Shown here one piece after another: positions 1 through 8,322 of a stretch of DNA of 64,000 nt (position 1 is the first letter of the stretch; each line of letters begins with the position of its first letter). The notes below the pieces were generated by a model, which did not search any database, was not told the origin of the DNA, and worked only from the letters and a program-made list of their open reading frames with translations. The DNA comes from Pseudomonas putida. GTDB taxonomy: Bacteria; Pseudomonadota; Gammaproteobacteria; Pseudomonadales; Pseudomonadaceae. Made by a program: the position numbers and the translations under genes. The stretch spans positions 1 through 64,000 of the forward strand of contig NZ_JANHKS010000024.1 of the NCBI RefSeq assembly GCF_028682175.1. Direction: 5' to 3'.

Positions 1-382
1 TTTCCAGGGTGCCCACAGCAATGAGCACGCCGCCTAACTTGTGGGAGCGCGCTTGCCCGCGAAGGCGGTGGTCATTCGGCATCGTGGTGTCTGGTCTGAC
101 GCTGTCGCGGGCAAGCGCGCTCCTACGGGGGATCGAGGTTGGCGTGAAATTAGCGTTCACACAGGACCCGTAGCAGCACGGCTTGCCGGCGGGGGCGGTC
201 TCAAGATCGTCCCCGCGGGCAAGCCCGGCTGCTACGGGTTTCCAGGGTGCCCACAGCAATGAGCACGCCGCCTAGCCTGTGGGAGCGGGCTCGCCCGCGA
301 AGGCGGTGGGTCATTCGGCATGGTGGGGTCTGACCTGACGCTGTCGCGGGCAAGCGCGCTCCTACGGGGGTGTTGGATTCGG
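1..382. repeat. REP/BIME cluster with a tandem duplication
   Basis: This gene-free stretch is filled with paired REP elements. One pair lies at about 40-135 (GTGGGAGCGCGCTTGCCCGC facing GCGGGCAAGCGCGCTCCTAC), a second of the GTAGCAGC type at about 168-238, and a third at about 279-368. The block beginning TTTCCAGGGTGCCCACAGCA at position 1 recurs at 239, so a unit of about 238 bp is duplicated with a few substitutions. The first copy may begin outside the window. No ORF here looks coding. Confidence 0.85.
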
Positions 383-1087
383 TTATTTCACCGACATCCC
401 CTGGGTCAGGTTCTGCTGCAGATACGCCAGGAAACGCCGCTGGAACAACATGGTGTGCTCGTGGGCGGCCTGTTCGGCTTTGTCGGCGTCGCGGGCGGTG
501 ATGGCGTCGATGATTTCGTCGTGATCGCGGCCCAGTTGCGTCGAACTGCTGACAGAACTCACGATGTAATCGAAATGCAGGTGCAGCAACCGCTGCCCCT
601 CTCCCAGCAGTTTCTCGTAATAGCTGATGAAGTACGGGTTTTTGCCCGCGTCGGCGATGGCCATGTGGAAGGCCTTGTTGATCTCCGACATCGCCTGGAA
701 ATCCCCCGACGTCACCGCCTCCAGATACGCCGCATCGGCTGCGCGGATGCGCACCAGATCTTCCTCGGTCCGGTGCAGCGCCGCCAGCCGCGTCACGGCG
801 CGCTGGATCAGGTCCAAAGCCGATACGTAATTGGGAAATTCCTCGATCTCGAACGGCGTCACCAGCGTGGTGCGGTTGGGCAGGATGGTCACCAGCCCTT
901 CACTGATTAGACGCGCCAGCGCATCGCGCACCGGCGAGCGCGACAGGCCGAACTGGGCGGCCAGCGACACCTCGTCCAGCGGCACGCCGGGCTTGAGTTT
1001 CAGGGTCAGGATCTGCTTGCGCAGCTCCTCGTAGATATAGCGCCCGCCATGGCGCTTGGCACTGGGTTCAGCGGTGTCTTTGCTCAT
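383..1087 (-). CDS. GntR-family (FadR/FCD subfamily) transcriptional regulator
   Basis: The 234-residue protein has an N-terminal winged helix-turn-helix (about residues 14-80; 'YIYEELRKQILTLKLKPG', then 'LSRSPVRDALARLISEGLV'), which is the classic GntR signature. An all-helical FCD effector-binding domain follows (about 90-225). FCD domains usually bind small carboxylates, often with a metal held by Asp and His residues. It is the last gene of the 383-10737 operon, 69 bp after the racemase-like gene, so it probably senses a substrate or intermediate of that pathway and represses the operon. That role is inferred from position. The ATG at 1087 is the first plausible start. Confidence 0.9.
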   Translation of the reverse strand: MSKDTAEPSAKRHGGRYIYEELRKQILTLKLKPGVPLDEVSLAAQFGLSRSPVRDALARLISEGLVTILPNRTTLVTPFEIEEFPNYVSALDLIQRAVTRLAALHRTEEDLVRIRAADAAYLEAVTSGDFQAMSEINKAFHMAIADAGKNPYFISYYEKLLGEGQRLLHLHFDYIVSSVSSSTQLGRDHDEIIDAITARDADKAEQAAHEHTMLFQRRFLAYLQQNLTQGMSVK

Positions 1088-1156
1088 CAGGTCTTGTTCT
1101 CGGCAATGCGGCCGGGCAATGGACCGGCGCGCAACTCTACACCAGCGCAGGCCAGG

Positions 1157-2179
1157 TTAAAAACCATCGCCCCAAGTATCACTCAGCATAAAACCGGCCG
1201 CCAACGGATCATCCGGGTCAACACCGATCTGGTGCAGTCCATAGACCCACGCCCGGCCCGTCACCCGAGGCAGCACCGCGGCGCGCTCCCCCACTTCGGT
1301 CAAGCCCAGCAGCTCGACCTTGAACTCGCCGCCAATGGTCGAGCGCGACGTCAGCCGGTCTCCCGGCACCGCCTTGCCCCGGGCCGCGAGCGTCGCGAGG
1401 TTGGCCGAACTGCCGGTGCCGCAGGGCGAGCGATCCACCCTGCCCGGCGGCAAGGTGGTGCAGGTTTGCCAGGTGCTGTCGTCCACGCGATTGCGAAACA
1501 TCACGTAGGCCACTTCATTGATCGACGGCAGTGTCGGATGGCTCACCGAGACCTGTTGGTTGATCAGGCCGCGCAGCTGCACACCGTGGGTCGCCAGGGC
1601 CCGCGCATTTTCAGGGGCGATGGTCAGGCCGATCTGCTCGACATCGATTAGGGCGTAGTACACCCCGCCGAAGGCGATGTCAGCCTTGATCGGGCCGAAC
1701 GCCTCGGTCTCGATCACGGCGTCCAGTTGTTCGACAAACGCCGGCACCATGTCCAGCGACACACGCTTGCAGCGCCCGTCTTCACAGTCGGCCGTGGCCG
1801 TCACCAGCCCCGCCGGGGTGTCCAGCACCACCGTGGTCCGGGGTTCCTGCATCGGCACAATCCCCAGTTCCAGCAATGCGGTGACCACACAGATGCAGTT
1901 GCTGCCGGACATCGGGTGCGCCTTGTCGGCCTGCAGCACGATGAACCCGGCCTGGGCTTCGGGGCGGGTCGGCGGCAGCAGCAGGTTGACCGACATCTGC
2001 AGGCAGCCGCGCGGTTCCAGCACCACCAGCCGGCGCAGGCTGTCGTCGACCTCGTTGATGTAGTTCATCTTGTCGAGCATGGTCTTGCCGGGGATATCCA
2101 GCACGCCCCCGGTTATCACCTTGCCGATCTCGCCTTCGCAGTGCACATCGGCCATCTGCAGGGTTTTCTTCCAGCGCAT
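1157..2179 (-). CDS. Proline racemase family enzyme (hydroxyproline epimerase or dehydratase candidate), Ser/Cys active-site type
   Basis: The 340-residue protein covers the whole proline racemase fold. The family normally uses two catalytic residues, in motifs like MCGHG and DRSPCGTG. Here the first motif reads HPMSGSNC, with Ser91 in place of the usual Cys, while the second keeps Cys253 (DRSPCGTGSS). Cys/Cys members are proline racemases and 4-hydroxyproline 2-epimerases, Cys/Thr members are trans-3-hydroxyproline dehydratases, and a Ser/Cys branch is known whose activity varies. The flanking D-amino-acid oxidase-like, DHDPS-like and aldehyde dehydrogenase genes favour epimerisation of trans-4-hydroxy-L-proline or a related imino acid. 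An AGGAG lies 6 bp before the ATG; the gap from the dehydrogenase gene is 9 bp. Family certain, substrate not. Confidence 0.85.
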   Translation of the reverse strand: MRWKKTLQMADVHCEGEIGKVITGGVLDIPGKTMLDKMNYINEVDDSLRRLVVLEPRGCLQMSVNLLLPPTRPEAQAGFIVLQADKAHPMSGSNCICVVTALLELGIVPMQEPRTTVVLDTPAGLVTATADCEDGRCKRVSLDMVPAFVEQLDAVIETEAFGPIKADIAFGGVYYALIDVEQIGLTIAPENARALATHGVQLRGLINQQVSVSHPTLPSINEVAYVMFRNRVDDSTWQTCTTLPPGRVDRSPCGTGSSANLATLAARGKAVPGDRLTSRSTIGGEFKVELLGLTEVGERAAVLPRVTGRAWVYGLHQIGVDPDDPLAAGFMLSDTWGDGF

Positions 2180-2188
2180 GAACGGCTC

Positions 2189-3670
2189 CTATTTGATGTA
2201 CCAGCCCCAGGGCTGCTGGCTGTCGTAACGGGTAATCTGCTTGGTTTCCAGGTAGTTGTTCAAGCCCCACTCACCCAGCTCGCGACCGATGCCGCTCTGC
2301 TTGTAACCGCCCCAGGGCGCTTCGGTGAATGTCGGTTGCGAGCAATTGATCCAGACGATCCCGGCCCGCAGCTTGCGCGCTACCCGCTCGGCCCGTGGCA
2401 AGTCAGCGGACATCACCGCTGCGGCCAGGCCGAAGCGCGAGTCGTTGGCACTGCGCACAGCCTCGGCCTCGTCGGTGAATGGCCGCACGCACACCACGGG
2501 GCCGAAGATCTCCTCGTTCCAGATCCAGCTGTCCTGCGGCACGTCGGCAAAAATCGCCGGGGTGAGGAAAAAGCCCTTGTCGCACCCGGGCGGACGCGTG
2601 CCGCCATAGAGCAGCGTGGCGCCCTCTTCCTGCCCGCGGGCGATGGCCGCCAGCACCTTGTCATACTGCCCACGATTGACCAGCGGGCCGAGCAACACAT
2701 CCTCTTCCAGGCCCTGGCCGATTTTCAGGCTGCGGGTCTGTTCCACCAGCCGCTGCAGCAACGGCTCATACAGATCACGCTGCACCAGCACCCGGGACGT
2801 CGCCGAGCAGACCTCGCCCTGGTTCCAGAAAATGCCGAACATGATCCACTCGACCGCTGCCTCGATGTCGCTGTCATCGAAGATGATGAACGGCGACTTG
2901 CCGCCCAGCTCCAGGCTGATGTTTTTGATGTCCCGGGCCGCTGCCTGCATGATCCGCGAACCGGTGGGCACGCTGCCGGTAAAGGCCAGCTTGTCGATGC
3001 CCGGATGTTCGCTCAGCGGCGCACCGGCATCAGGGCCCAGGCCCGGCACCACGTTCAGGACACCGGCCGGCAACCCGGCCTGATGGGCGACGTCGGCCAG
3101 TTCCAGCGCGGTCAGCGGGGTCATTTCCGACGGCTTGAGCACCATCGAGCACCCCGATGCCAGTGCAGGCGCGACCTTCCAGGCGGCCATCAGCATCGGA
3201 AAGTTCCAGGGAATGATTGCCCCGGCCACGCCCACCGGCTCCTTGCGCGCCACCGAGCTGAAACGCTCATCGGCCAACGCCACGCTCTGTTCGCGCTGAT
3301 CGTCCAGCCCCTGGGCAAGATCTGCGTAGAAATCGAAGCAACCGGCGGTGTCGCCGATGTCCCACAGCGCTTCGGGCAAAGGCTTGCCGTTGTCGCGCAC
3401 TTCAAGCTCCGCCAGCATGTGTTGACGCTCGCGAATGCCCTCGGCGATGCGCCGCAGCACGGCGGCACGTTCTGCGCCGCTCATCTGCGGCCACGGACCT
3501 TCGTCGAATGCCCGGCGGGCAGCTTTCACCGCCAGGTCGATGTCTTCGCAAGTGGCGGCGGCCACCTGGGCGATCACCGCTTCACTGGCAGGATCGACCG
3601 TCTCGAAAAGGCCGCCCTTGACCGGGCTGACCCATTGTCCATCGATGTACAACTGCGCATAGGATTTCAT
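2189..3670 (-). CDS. NAD(P)-dependent aldehyde dehydrogenase, betaine-aldehyde dehydrogenase-like
   Basis: This 493-residue protein is a complete class 3-type aldehyde dehydrogenase, with the IPWNFP cofactor region, LELGGKSP carrying the general-base Glu, and catalytic Cys (about residue 286) in GEVCSATS. From memory, the overall sequence, including 'DIGDTAGCFDFYADLA' and a C-terminus ending WGWYIK, resembles plant-type betaine/aminoaldehyde dehydrogenases more than the usual 2-oxoglutarate-semialdehyde dehydrogenases. In this operon the expected job is oxidation of 2-oxoglutarate semialdehyde from hydroxyproline. The start at 3670 (ATG, MKSYAQLY) is preferred because a GGAG sits 7 bp upstream; a TTG at 3685 would add five residues. 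It follows the FAD oxidase gene by 11 bp. Confidence 0.88.
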   Translation of the reverse strand: MKSYAQLYIDGQWVSPVKGGLFETVDPASEAVIAQVAAATCEDIDLAVKAARRAFDEGPWPQMSGAERAAVLRRIAEGIRERQHMLAELEVRDNGKPLPEALWDIGDTAGCFDFYADLAQGLDDQREQSVALADERFSSVARKEPVGVAGAIIPWNFPMLMAAWKVAPALASGCSMVLKPSEMTPLTALELADVAHQAGLPAGVLNVVPGLGPDAGAPLSEHPGIDKLAFTGSVPTGSRIMQAAARDIKNISLELGGKSPFIIFDDSDIEAAVEWIMFGIFWNQGEVCSATSRVLVQRDLYEPLLQRLVEQTRSLKIGQGLEEDVLLGPLVNRGQYDKVLAAIARGQEEGATLLYGGTRPPGCDKGFFLTPAIFADVPQDSWIWNEEIFGPVVCVRPFTDEAEAVRSANDSRFGLAAAVMSADLPRAERVARKLRAGIVWINCSQPTFTEAPWGGYKQSGIGRELGEWGLNNYLETKQITRYDSQQPWGWYIK

Positions 3671-3681
3671 CAACAGCTCCG

Positions 3682-4971
3682 TCAAAAGCGGGTGGCGCTA
3701 AAGGGTTTGAGGTCCTGGGCAGGCTTGCGGCCCGCCACGAGGTCAGCGATCAGGCGGCCGGTGGTCGCGCCCAGGGTCAGGCCCAACTGGCCGTGACCGA
3801 AGGCCATGAATACGTTGCCCAGGCGCTGGCTGCAGTCGATCACAGGCTTGGTGTCCGGCAAAAATGGCCGGTAGCCGACACCGTATTCGATGTCGTCGAG
3901 CTTGAGGTCCGGCAGGATCCTGCGGGCTTTTTCCAGAATGATTTCGGCGCGCTTGAAATTGGGCTGCGCATCGGCAGCGGCGAACTCGATGGTCCCGCCG
4001 ATCTGCAAGCCACGGGTCATGGGCGCAAAACAGAAACCGCCATCGGCATAGATCACCGAATGGCGCACATCGACGCCAGCGTCCGGCAGCAGCACCTGAT
4101 ACCCGGCGATTCCCGCCAACGGGACCTTGCTGCCCAATTGCTGGAAGAAGCGACTGGACCCGGTGCCTGCGGCGATCACCACATGGTCGGCCCGATGCCG
4201 CTCGCCGTTGGCCAGCGTGACGCCAGTGGCGCGGTCGGCGCTTTCATCCAGTTGGCGAACCTGGGCGCGAATCCGCACCCCGCCCTGCTTTTCGAAACTG
4301 TCCGTCAGTGCCGCGATAAAACCTTTGGTGTCGCTGACCGCACGCCAGTCCGGGAACAGCAAACCGTGCTTGAATTTTCCCGCCAGCGCCGGTTCCAGGT
4401 CGGCGATGGCCGCCGCGTCCAGCACCTCTGACTGAAAACCCAGCGAGCGACGCAGGTCCATGTGTCCGGCTTCGCCCTGCAGCCCACTGGCCGAGTCGAA
4501 GACTTCGATGATCGGCCGCTCACCCATCAGGGTCTTGTCCGGGCAGGCGTCGAGCAAAGGTGCGTAATCGGTGTAAACGTGGCGGGTCAGGGTTGCCATC
4601 TCGTTGGAGATGTCGACGATCCGCGAATGCCGCGCACAGGCGACGAAACGCAGGAACCACGGCAGTATCCCCGGCAGTGCGCTGGGGCGCAGGGCCAGCG
4701 GGCCTTTCTGGTCCAGCAGCCAGGCCGGGATCTTTTTCAGGATGCCAGGCTTGGACAGCGGGATCACTTCGCTGACCGCCATCTGCCCGCAGCTCCACTT
4801 CGCTGTGCTGTCGCCCGGCGCTTCGGGGTCGATCAGGGTGACCCGATACCCCTCGCGCTGCAGGTACAACGCGCAGCACACGCCGACGATGCCGCCGCCC
4901 ACGACGACAGCGGTTTCGCGCGTGGCTGGATCTGCACCCGGGAGCGGCGTGGAAGATTGCATGGGCATCAT
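3682..4971 (-). CDS. FAD-dependent D-amino-acid dehydrogenase (DadA-like; D-hydroxyproline dehydrogenase candidate)
   Basis: The N-terminus carries a dinucleotide-binding Rossmann motif (VVVGGGIVGVCCALYLQREG) followed by the DAO fold, and the C-terminus has the FAD-contacting 'GHGQLGLTLGATTGRLIADLV'. These are hallmarks of DadA-type membrane-associated D-amino-acid dehydrogenases. After epimerisation, cis-4-hydroxy-D-proline would be oxidised here to pyrroline-4-hydroxy-2-carboxylate, the substrate of the lyase encoded just upstream. The ATG at 4971 has a GAGAG 6-8 bp before it; the ATG at 4989 has no clear ribosome site and would add six residues. Family is clear and substrate is inferred from neighbours. 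Confidence 0.85.
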   Translation of the reverse strand: MMPMQSSTPLPGADPATRETAVVVGGGIVGVCCALYLQREGYRVTLIDPEAPGDSTAKWSCGQMAVSEVIPLSKPGILKKIPAWLLDQKGPLALRPSALPGILPWFLRFVACARHSRIVDISNEMATLTRHVYTDYAPLLDACPDKTLMGERPIIEVFDSASGLQGEAGHMDLRRSLGFQSEVLDAAAIADLEPALAGKFKHGLLFPDWRAVSDTKGFIAALTDSFEKQGGVRIRAQVRQLDESADRATGVTLANGERHRADHVVIAAGTGSSRFFQQLGSKVPLAGIAGYQVLLPDAGVDVRHSVIYADGGFCFAPMTRGLQIGGTIEFAAADAQPNFKRAEIILEKARRILPDLKLDDIEYGVGYRPFLPDTKPVIDCSQRLGNVFMAFGHGQLGLTLGATTGRLIADLVAGRKPAQDLKPFSATRF

Positions 4972-5049
4972 AGAAAAGCTCTCTGTCATGACAGGATTGA
5001 GATCAAGGGCGTGCGCACCGACACCCGGGGCATCGGTGCGGGCAAGGTA

Positions 5050-5931
5050 TCAGCCCAACAGCTTTTCGAACTCCTTGCGGAATTCGGTTTTCTCGTCGTC
5101 GGTCAGCGGCAGCAGCGGCATGCGCGCAACGCCAACCTTGAAGCCGGCCAGCTCACAACCGTACTTGACCTTCTGGATGAACTTGCCGCTTTCCAGGTTG
5201 TTCATCAAGGGGAACATCGAACGCACGATCTGTTGCGCACCGGCCAGATCGCCGGAGGTGTATTTGTTGTAGAACGAGACGATCTGCGGCGCGAGGAAGT
5301 TGGCCGGCGCGCAGATCCAGCTGGTCGCGCCCCACAGGAAGAAGTCCAGCGCCTGATCGTCCGAGCCGCAGGACAGCTGGATCTTGCCCTTGTACCTGTC
5401 GCCGATCTCGATGGCGCGCAGCAGGTTGCCGGCGCTTTCCTTGATGGCGATCACCCGGTCGTGGTCCTGGAGGGCGTCGAGCACGCTGTAGCCGACTTCG
5501 ACGTTGGTGCGGATCGGGTAGTTGTAGAGCACCACGTTGACGTCCGGCACGGCATCGAGAATGGCCTGGTAGTGACCGGTCAATTCTTCCTGGGTCGGGA
5601 TCGCATAGTAAGGCGGCGCCACCAGCACGTTACGGTAGCCGCTGTCGCGGGCTTGGCGCACCTGCTCGATCACCTCGCGGGTGCAGGAACCGTTGGCCCC
5701 GGCGATCAGCATCGCGCGGTTGCCTGCCACTTCGCGCACGGTGGCCATGACCTGACGACGCTCGTCGTTGGTCAGGGCGTAGGATTCGCCGGTCGAACCC
5801 AGCGGCACGAGGCCGGTGACGCCTTGCTTGAGGTGGAACTCCACCAGCGAGCCCAGGGTGTCGTAATCCACCGCGCCGTTTTTATCGAACGGGGTAACCA
5901 GCGCGGGCATGATGCCTTTGAGTTGTTGCAT
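5050..5931 (-). CDS. DHDPS/N-acetylneuraminate lyase family enzyme (pyrroline-4-hydroxy-2-carboxylate deaminase candidate)
   Basis: This is a 293-residue class I aldolase-type TIM barrel. GSTGE (about 45-49), Tyr138 in YNYP and the Schiff-base Lys164 in IAIKES are all present. DHDPS-family members in hydroxyproline operons deaminate and dehydrate pyrroline-4-hydroxy-2-carboxylate to 2-oxoglutarate semialdehyde. The position between the DadA-like oxidase and the transporter genes fits that role; other 2-keto-acid lyase activities are possible. The ATG at 5931 is chosen because GGAGAG lies about 9 bp before it. The ATG at 5955 would add eight residues and has no such site. Confidence 0.87.
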   Translation of the reverse strand: MQQLKGIMPALVTPFDKNGAVDYDTLGSLVEFHLKQGVTGLVPLGSTGESYALTNDERRQVMATVREVAGNRAMLIAGANGSCTREVIEQVRQARDSGYRNVLVAPPYYAIPTQEELTGHYQAILDAVPDVNVVLYNYPIRTNVEVGYSVLDALQDHDRVIAIKESAGNLLRAIEIGDRYKGKIQLSCGSDDQALDFFLWGATSWICAPANFLAPQIVSFYNKYTSGDLAGAQQIVRSMFPLMNNLESGKFIQKVKYGCELAGFKVGVARMPLLPLTDDEKTEFRKEFEKLLG

Positions 5932-5977
5932 GGGTCGTCTCTCCACTTGGTGCATTCAGGGGTTGTAAGGACTTGGC

Positions 5978-6643
5978 TCAGTAGGCGTAGCGTCTGAGCA
6001 TTCGCGACTCGACCACGCCGACCAGCCGGGTCAGCGGGAACGCGACGAGGAAATAGATGACCGCCACCGCAGTGAGGAACTCGACCGGGCGCGCCGTGCT
6101 GTTGGAAATGTTCTGGCCGACGAACATCAGGTCAGCGATGCCCACCGAGGAGATCAGCGCGCTCTCCTTGAACAGGCTGACCACGTTGGAAAGCAGCGGC
6201 GGAACCGCACGCAGCAGGGCCTGGGGGAAGATCACGTAGAGCACCTTGTTCCAGCGCGCCACGCCGAGCGCGACGCAGGCGTCATGCTGCTCGGAGGGAA
6301 TCGACTTGAGCGCGCCGCGAAAGGTCTCGCTGGTGATCGCCGTCATGTACAGAGTCAGGGCCAGCGCCACCGACACGAATGGCGGCACCGAGATACCGAA
6401 CACCACCGGCAGGCAGAAGAAGATCCAGAACAGCTGGATCAGCAAGGGTGTTCCGCGAAACAGCTCCACGTAGAGGCCGGTCGGCACGCTGACGAAGCGG
6501 TTTTTCGAGAGGCGCAACAGGCTCAGGAAGAACCCGCCCAGGCTGCCCAGGATCGCGCAACTGACGGTGAACGCCAGGGTCAGCGCCAGCCCTTTGGCCA
6601 GCACCTGCCAGTAAGAAAACACCACCATGAAATCGATCTGCAT
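5978..6643 (-). CDS. Amino-acid-type ABC transporter permease (HisM/GlnP family), second permease
   Basis: The 221-residue membrane protein has several hydrophobic segments, the polar amino-acid permease motif ELFRGTPLLIQ (about 59-69) and the EAA loop 'CVALGVARWNKVLYVIFPQA', which contacts the ATPase. It pairs with the permease at 6654-7325 (10-bp gap) to form the channel of an importer whose ATPase is at 7336-8157 and whose binding protein is at 9901-10737. The substrate is likely the imino or amino acid degraded by the downstream enzymes. Confidence 0.92.
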   Translation of the reverse strand: MQIDFMVVFSYWQVLAKGLALTLAFTVSCAILGSLGGFFLSLLRLSKNRFVSVPTGLYVELFRGTPLLIQLFWIFFCLPVVFGISVPPFVSVALALTLYMTAITSETFRGALKSIPSEQHDACVALGVARWNKVLYVIFPQALLRAVPPLLSNVVSLFKESALISSVGIADLMFVGQNISNSTARPVEFLTAVAVIYFLVAFPLTRLVGVVESRMLRRYAY

Positions 6644-6653
6644 GAGCTTCTCC

Positions 6654-7325
6654 TCAACGCGCCAGGGCGCTGTCCTGACGACGCTCCAGCCACTGCACGA
6701 ACTGCGCGATCGGCAGCGACAGGGCGAGGTAGATCAGGGCAATCAACGAATAGGTTTCCAGCGGGCGATAGGCCTCGGTGGCGATGCTCTTGCCGACGTA
6801 CATCAGGTCCGCGACGGCGACGATGGCCACCAGCGCACTCTGTTGCAGGATCGAAATACCGTTGGTCATCAGCACCGGCAGCGCGGTGCGCAGAGCCTGC
6901 GGCAGAATCACGTACAGCGTGCGCTGCCAAGGCTTGAGCCCCAGGGCGACGCAGGCGTCCAGATGCTCGCGAGGCACCGCCTGAACCCCGGCGCGATAGG
7001 CTTCGGCGTTGAAGGCCGTGAGGTTCAGGCCCAGCGCCAGCACGCCCATGGTGATCGGGCCGATGAACACGTCGAACAGCATCGGCACGCAGTAGAAGAA
7101 CCAGACGATCTGCAGCAGCGCCGGGGTGCAGCGAAAGAACTCGATAAACAGCTGCGCCGGCCAGCGGATGAAAAACCAGCGGCTCAGGGTCAGCAGGCAC
7201 AGGCCGAAGCCCAGCACCACACCCACCACATTGGAGACCAGCGCCAGCTCCAGGGTGACCTTCAGGCCATCCCAGAGCACGCCCCAGTTGCCGGTCAGGA
7301 AGTGAAAATCGAACTGATAGTTCAT
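6654..7325 (-). CDS. Amino-acid-type ABC transporter permease (HisQ/GlnP family), first permease
   Basis: The 223-residue protein has the family motif EFFRCTPALLQ (about 63-73), hydrophobic helices, and the EAA loop 'CVALGLKPWQRTLYVILPQA'. It starts at ATG 7325, only 10 bp after the ATPase stop codon, and ends 10 bp before the second permease, indicating one transcript. It is an inner-membrane subunit of a polar amino-acid importer; substrate specificity comes from the binding protein at 9901-10737. Confidence 0.92.
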   Translation of the reverse strand: MNYQFDFHFLTGNWGVLWDGLKVTLELALVSNVVGVVLGFGLCLLTLSRWFFIRWPAQLFIEFFRCTPALLQIVWFFYCVPMLFDVFIGPITMGVLALGLNLTAFNAEAYRAGVQAVPREHLDACVALGLKPWQRTLYVILPQALRTALPVLMTNGISILQQSALVAIVAVADLMYVGKSIATEAYRPLETYSLIALIYLALSLPIAQFVQWLERRQDSALAR

Positions 7326-7335
7326 GGTCGCGCCC

Positions 7336-8157
7336 TCAATCCAGATGCAGCACTTTTTGCAGGAACTCGCGGGTGCGAGGCTCTCTGGGGGAGGTGAAGA
7401 TCTGCTCGGGCGGGCCCTGCTCGACCACTCTGCCGTTGGCGCAAAACACTACGCGGGTGGCGATGTGTCGGGCGAAGTGCATGTCGTGGGTGACGATGAT
7501 CATCGCCATCTTTTCTTCGGCCAGTTGCAGCATGACGTTCTGCACCTCGATGACCATTTCCGGGTCCAGCGCCGAGGTGACTTCATCGAACAGCATCAAC
7601 TTGGGTTCGAGCATCAGCGCACGAGCGATGGCCACCCGTTGTTTCTGCCCACCCGACAGCTGGCTGGGCCAGGCGTTGAGCTTGCTTTCGAGGCCCAGAC
7701 GGGCAAGAAACAACCGAGCCTTCTCCGTGGCCTGGGCCCGGGACAGGCCATGGACCTTCATTGGCGCGAGGATCAGGTTGCCGAGCACCGAGAGATGCGG
7801 GAACAGCGTGTAATGCTGGAACACCATGCCGACCTGGGTCTGCAGGCGCGCGTCCAGCGGCTTGCCGGATTTCTTCGCCTGGCCGTCGATGTACGGCTTG
7901 CCCTGAAAACTGATGGTGCCGCCCTGAATGCTCTCCAGCCCCATCATCACCCGCAGCAACGAACTCTTGCCGCTGCCGCTCGGGCCGATGATGACCAGAC
8001 GGTCGTCGGCGCGCATGTCCAGACTCAGGCGATCCATGACCACCAACCCTTCGCCATAGGATTTGTACACGTCGCGAAGCTGGATGAAGTCGCCGCCTGG
8101 CTTGTTGTCGACGAGCGAAACCGGTGGCGTGCTGGCCACGAGATGAGGAACTGTCAT
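7336..8157 (-). CDS. Amino-acid-type ABC transporter ATP-binding protein (GlnQ/HisP family)
   Basis: The protein has Walker A GPSGSGKSS, Q-loop VFQHYTLFPHLSV, signature LSGGQKQRVAIARAL, Walker B LMLFDEVTSALDPE and switch VTHDMHFA, so it is a complete ABC ATPase. I start it at ATG 8157 (MTVPHLVAS), preceded by CCTGGAGAA at good spacing, giving 273 residues. An upstream ATG at 8298 would add 47 residues unlike the family. It energises the permeases immediately downstream. About 165 bp of non-coding DNA separates it from the short-chain dehydrogenase gene upstream, the largest gap inside this operon. Confidence 0.92.
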   Translation of the reverse strand: MTVPHLVASTPPVSLVDNKPGGDFIQLRDVYKSYGEGLVVMDRLSLDMRADDRLVIIGPSGSGKSSLLRVMMGLESIQGGTISFQGKPYIDGQAKKSGKPLDARLQTQVGMVFQHYTLFPHLSVLGNLILAPMKVHGLSRAQATEKARLFLARLGLESKLNAWPSQLSGGQKQRVAIARALMLEPKLMLFDEVTSALDPEMVIEVQNVMLQLAEEKMAMIIVTHDMHFARHIATRVVFCANGRVVEQGPPEQIFTSPREPRTREFLQKVLHLD

Positions 8158-8322
8158 ATCGGGTTCTCCAGGAAAACGCCGCAAGTTGGCTGTTTTCGGG
8201 AATCGGTAAAGTTGCAAAGTGTGAGTTTCAGTACCCGCGGGCAACACTTCACCGCGAGCACTGAACACGTCATGCTCTTGTTGTTTCGATAACACCAATG
8301 ACTTGCCTGATAGCGGGTTAAA

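Noticed and set aside
1727..3796. 689-residue open frame on the plus strand
   Set aside because: It runs antisense across the racemase and aldehyde dehydrogenase genes, both of which have clear domains and start sites.
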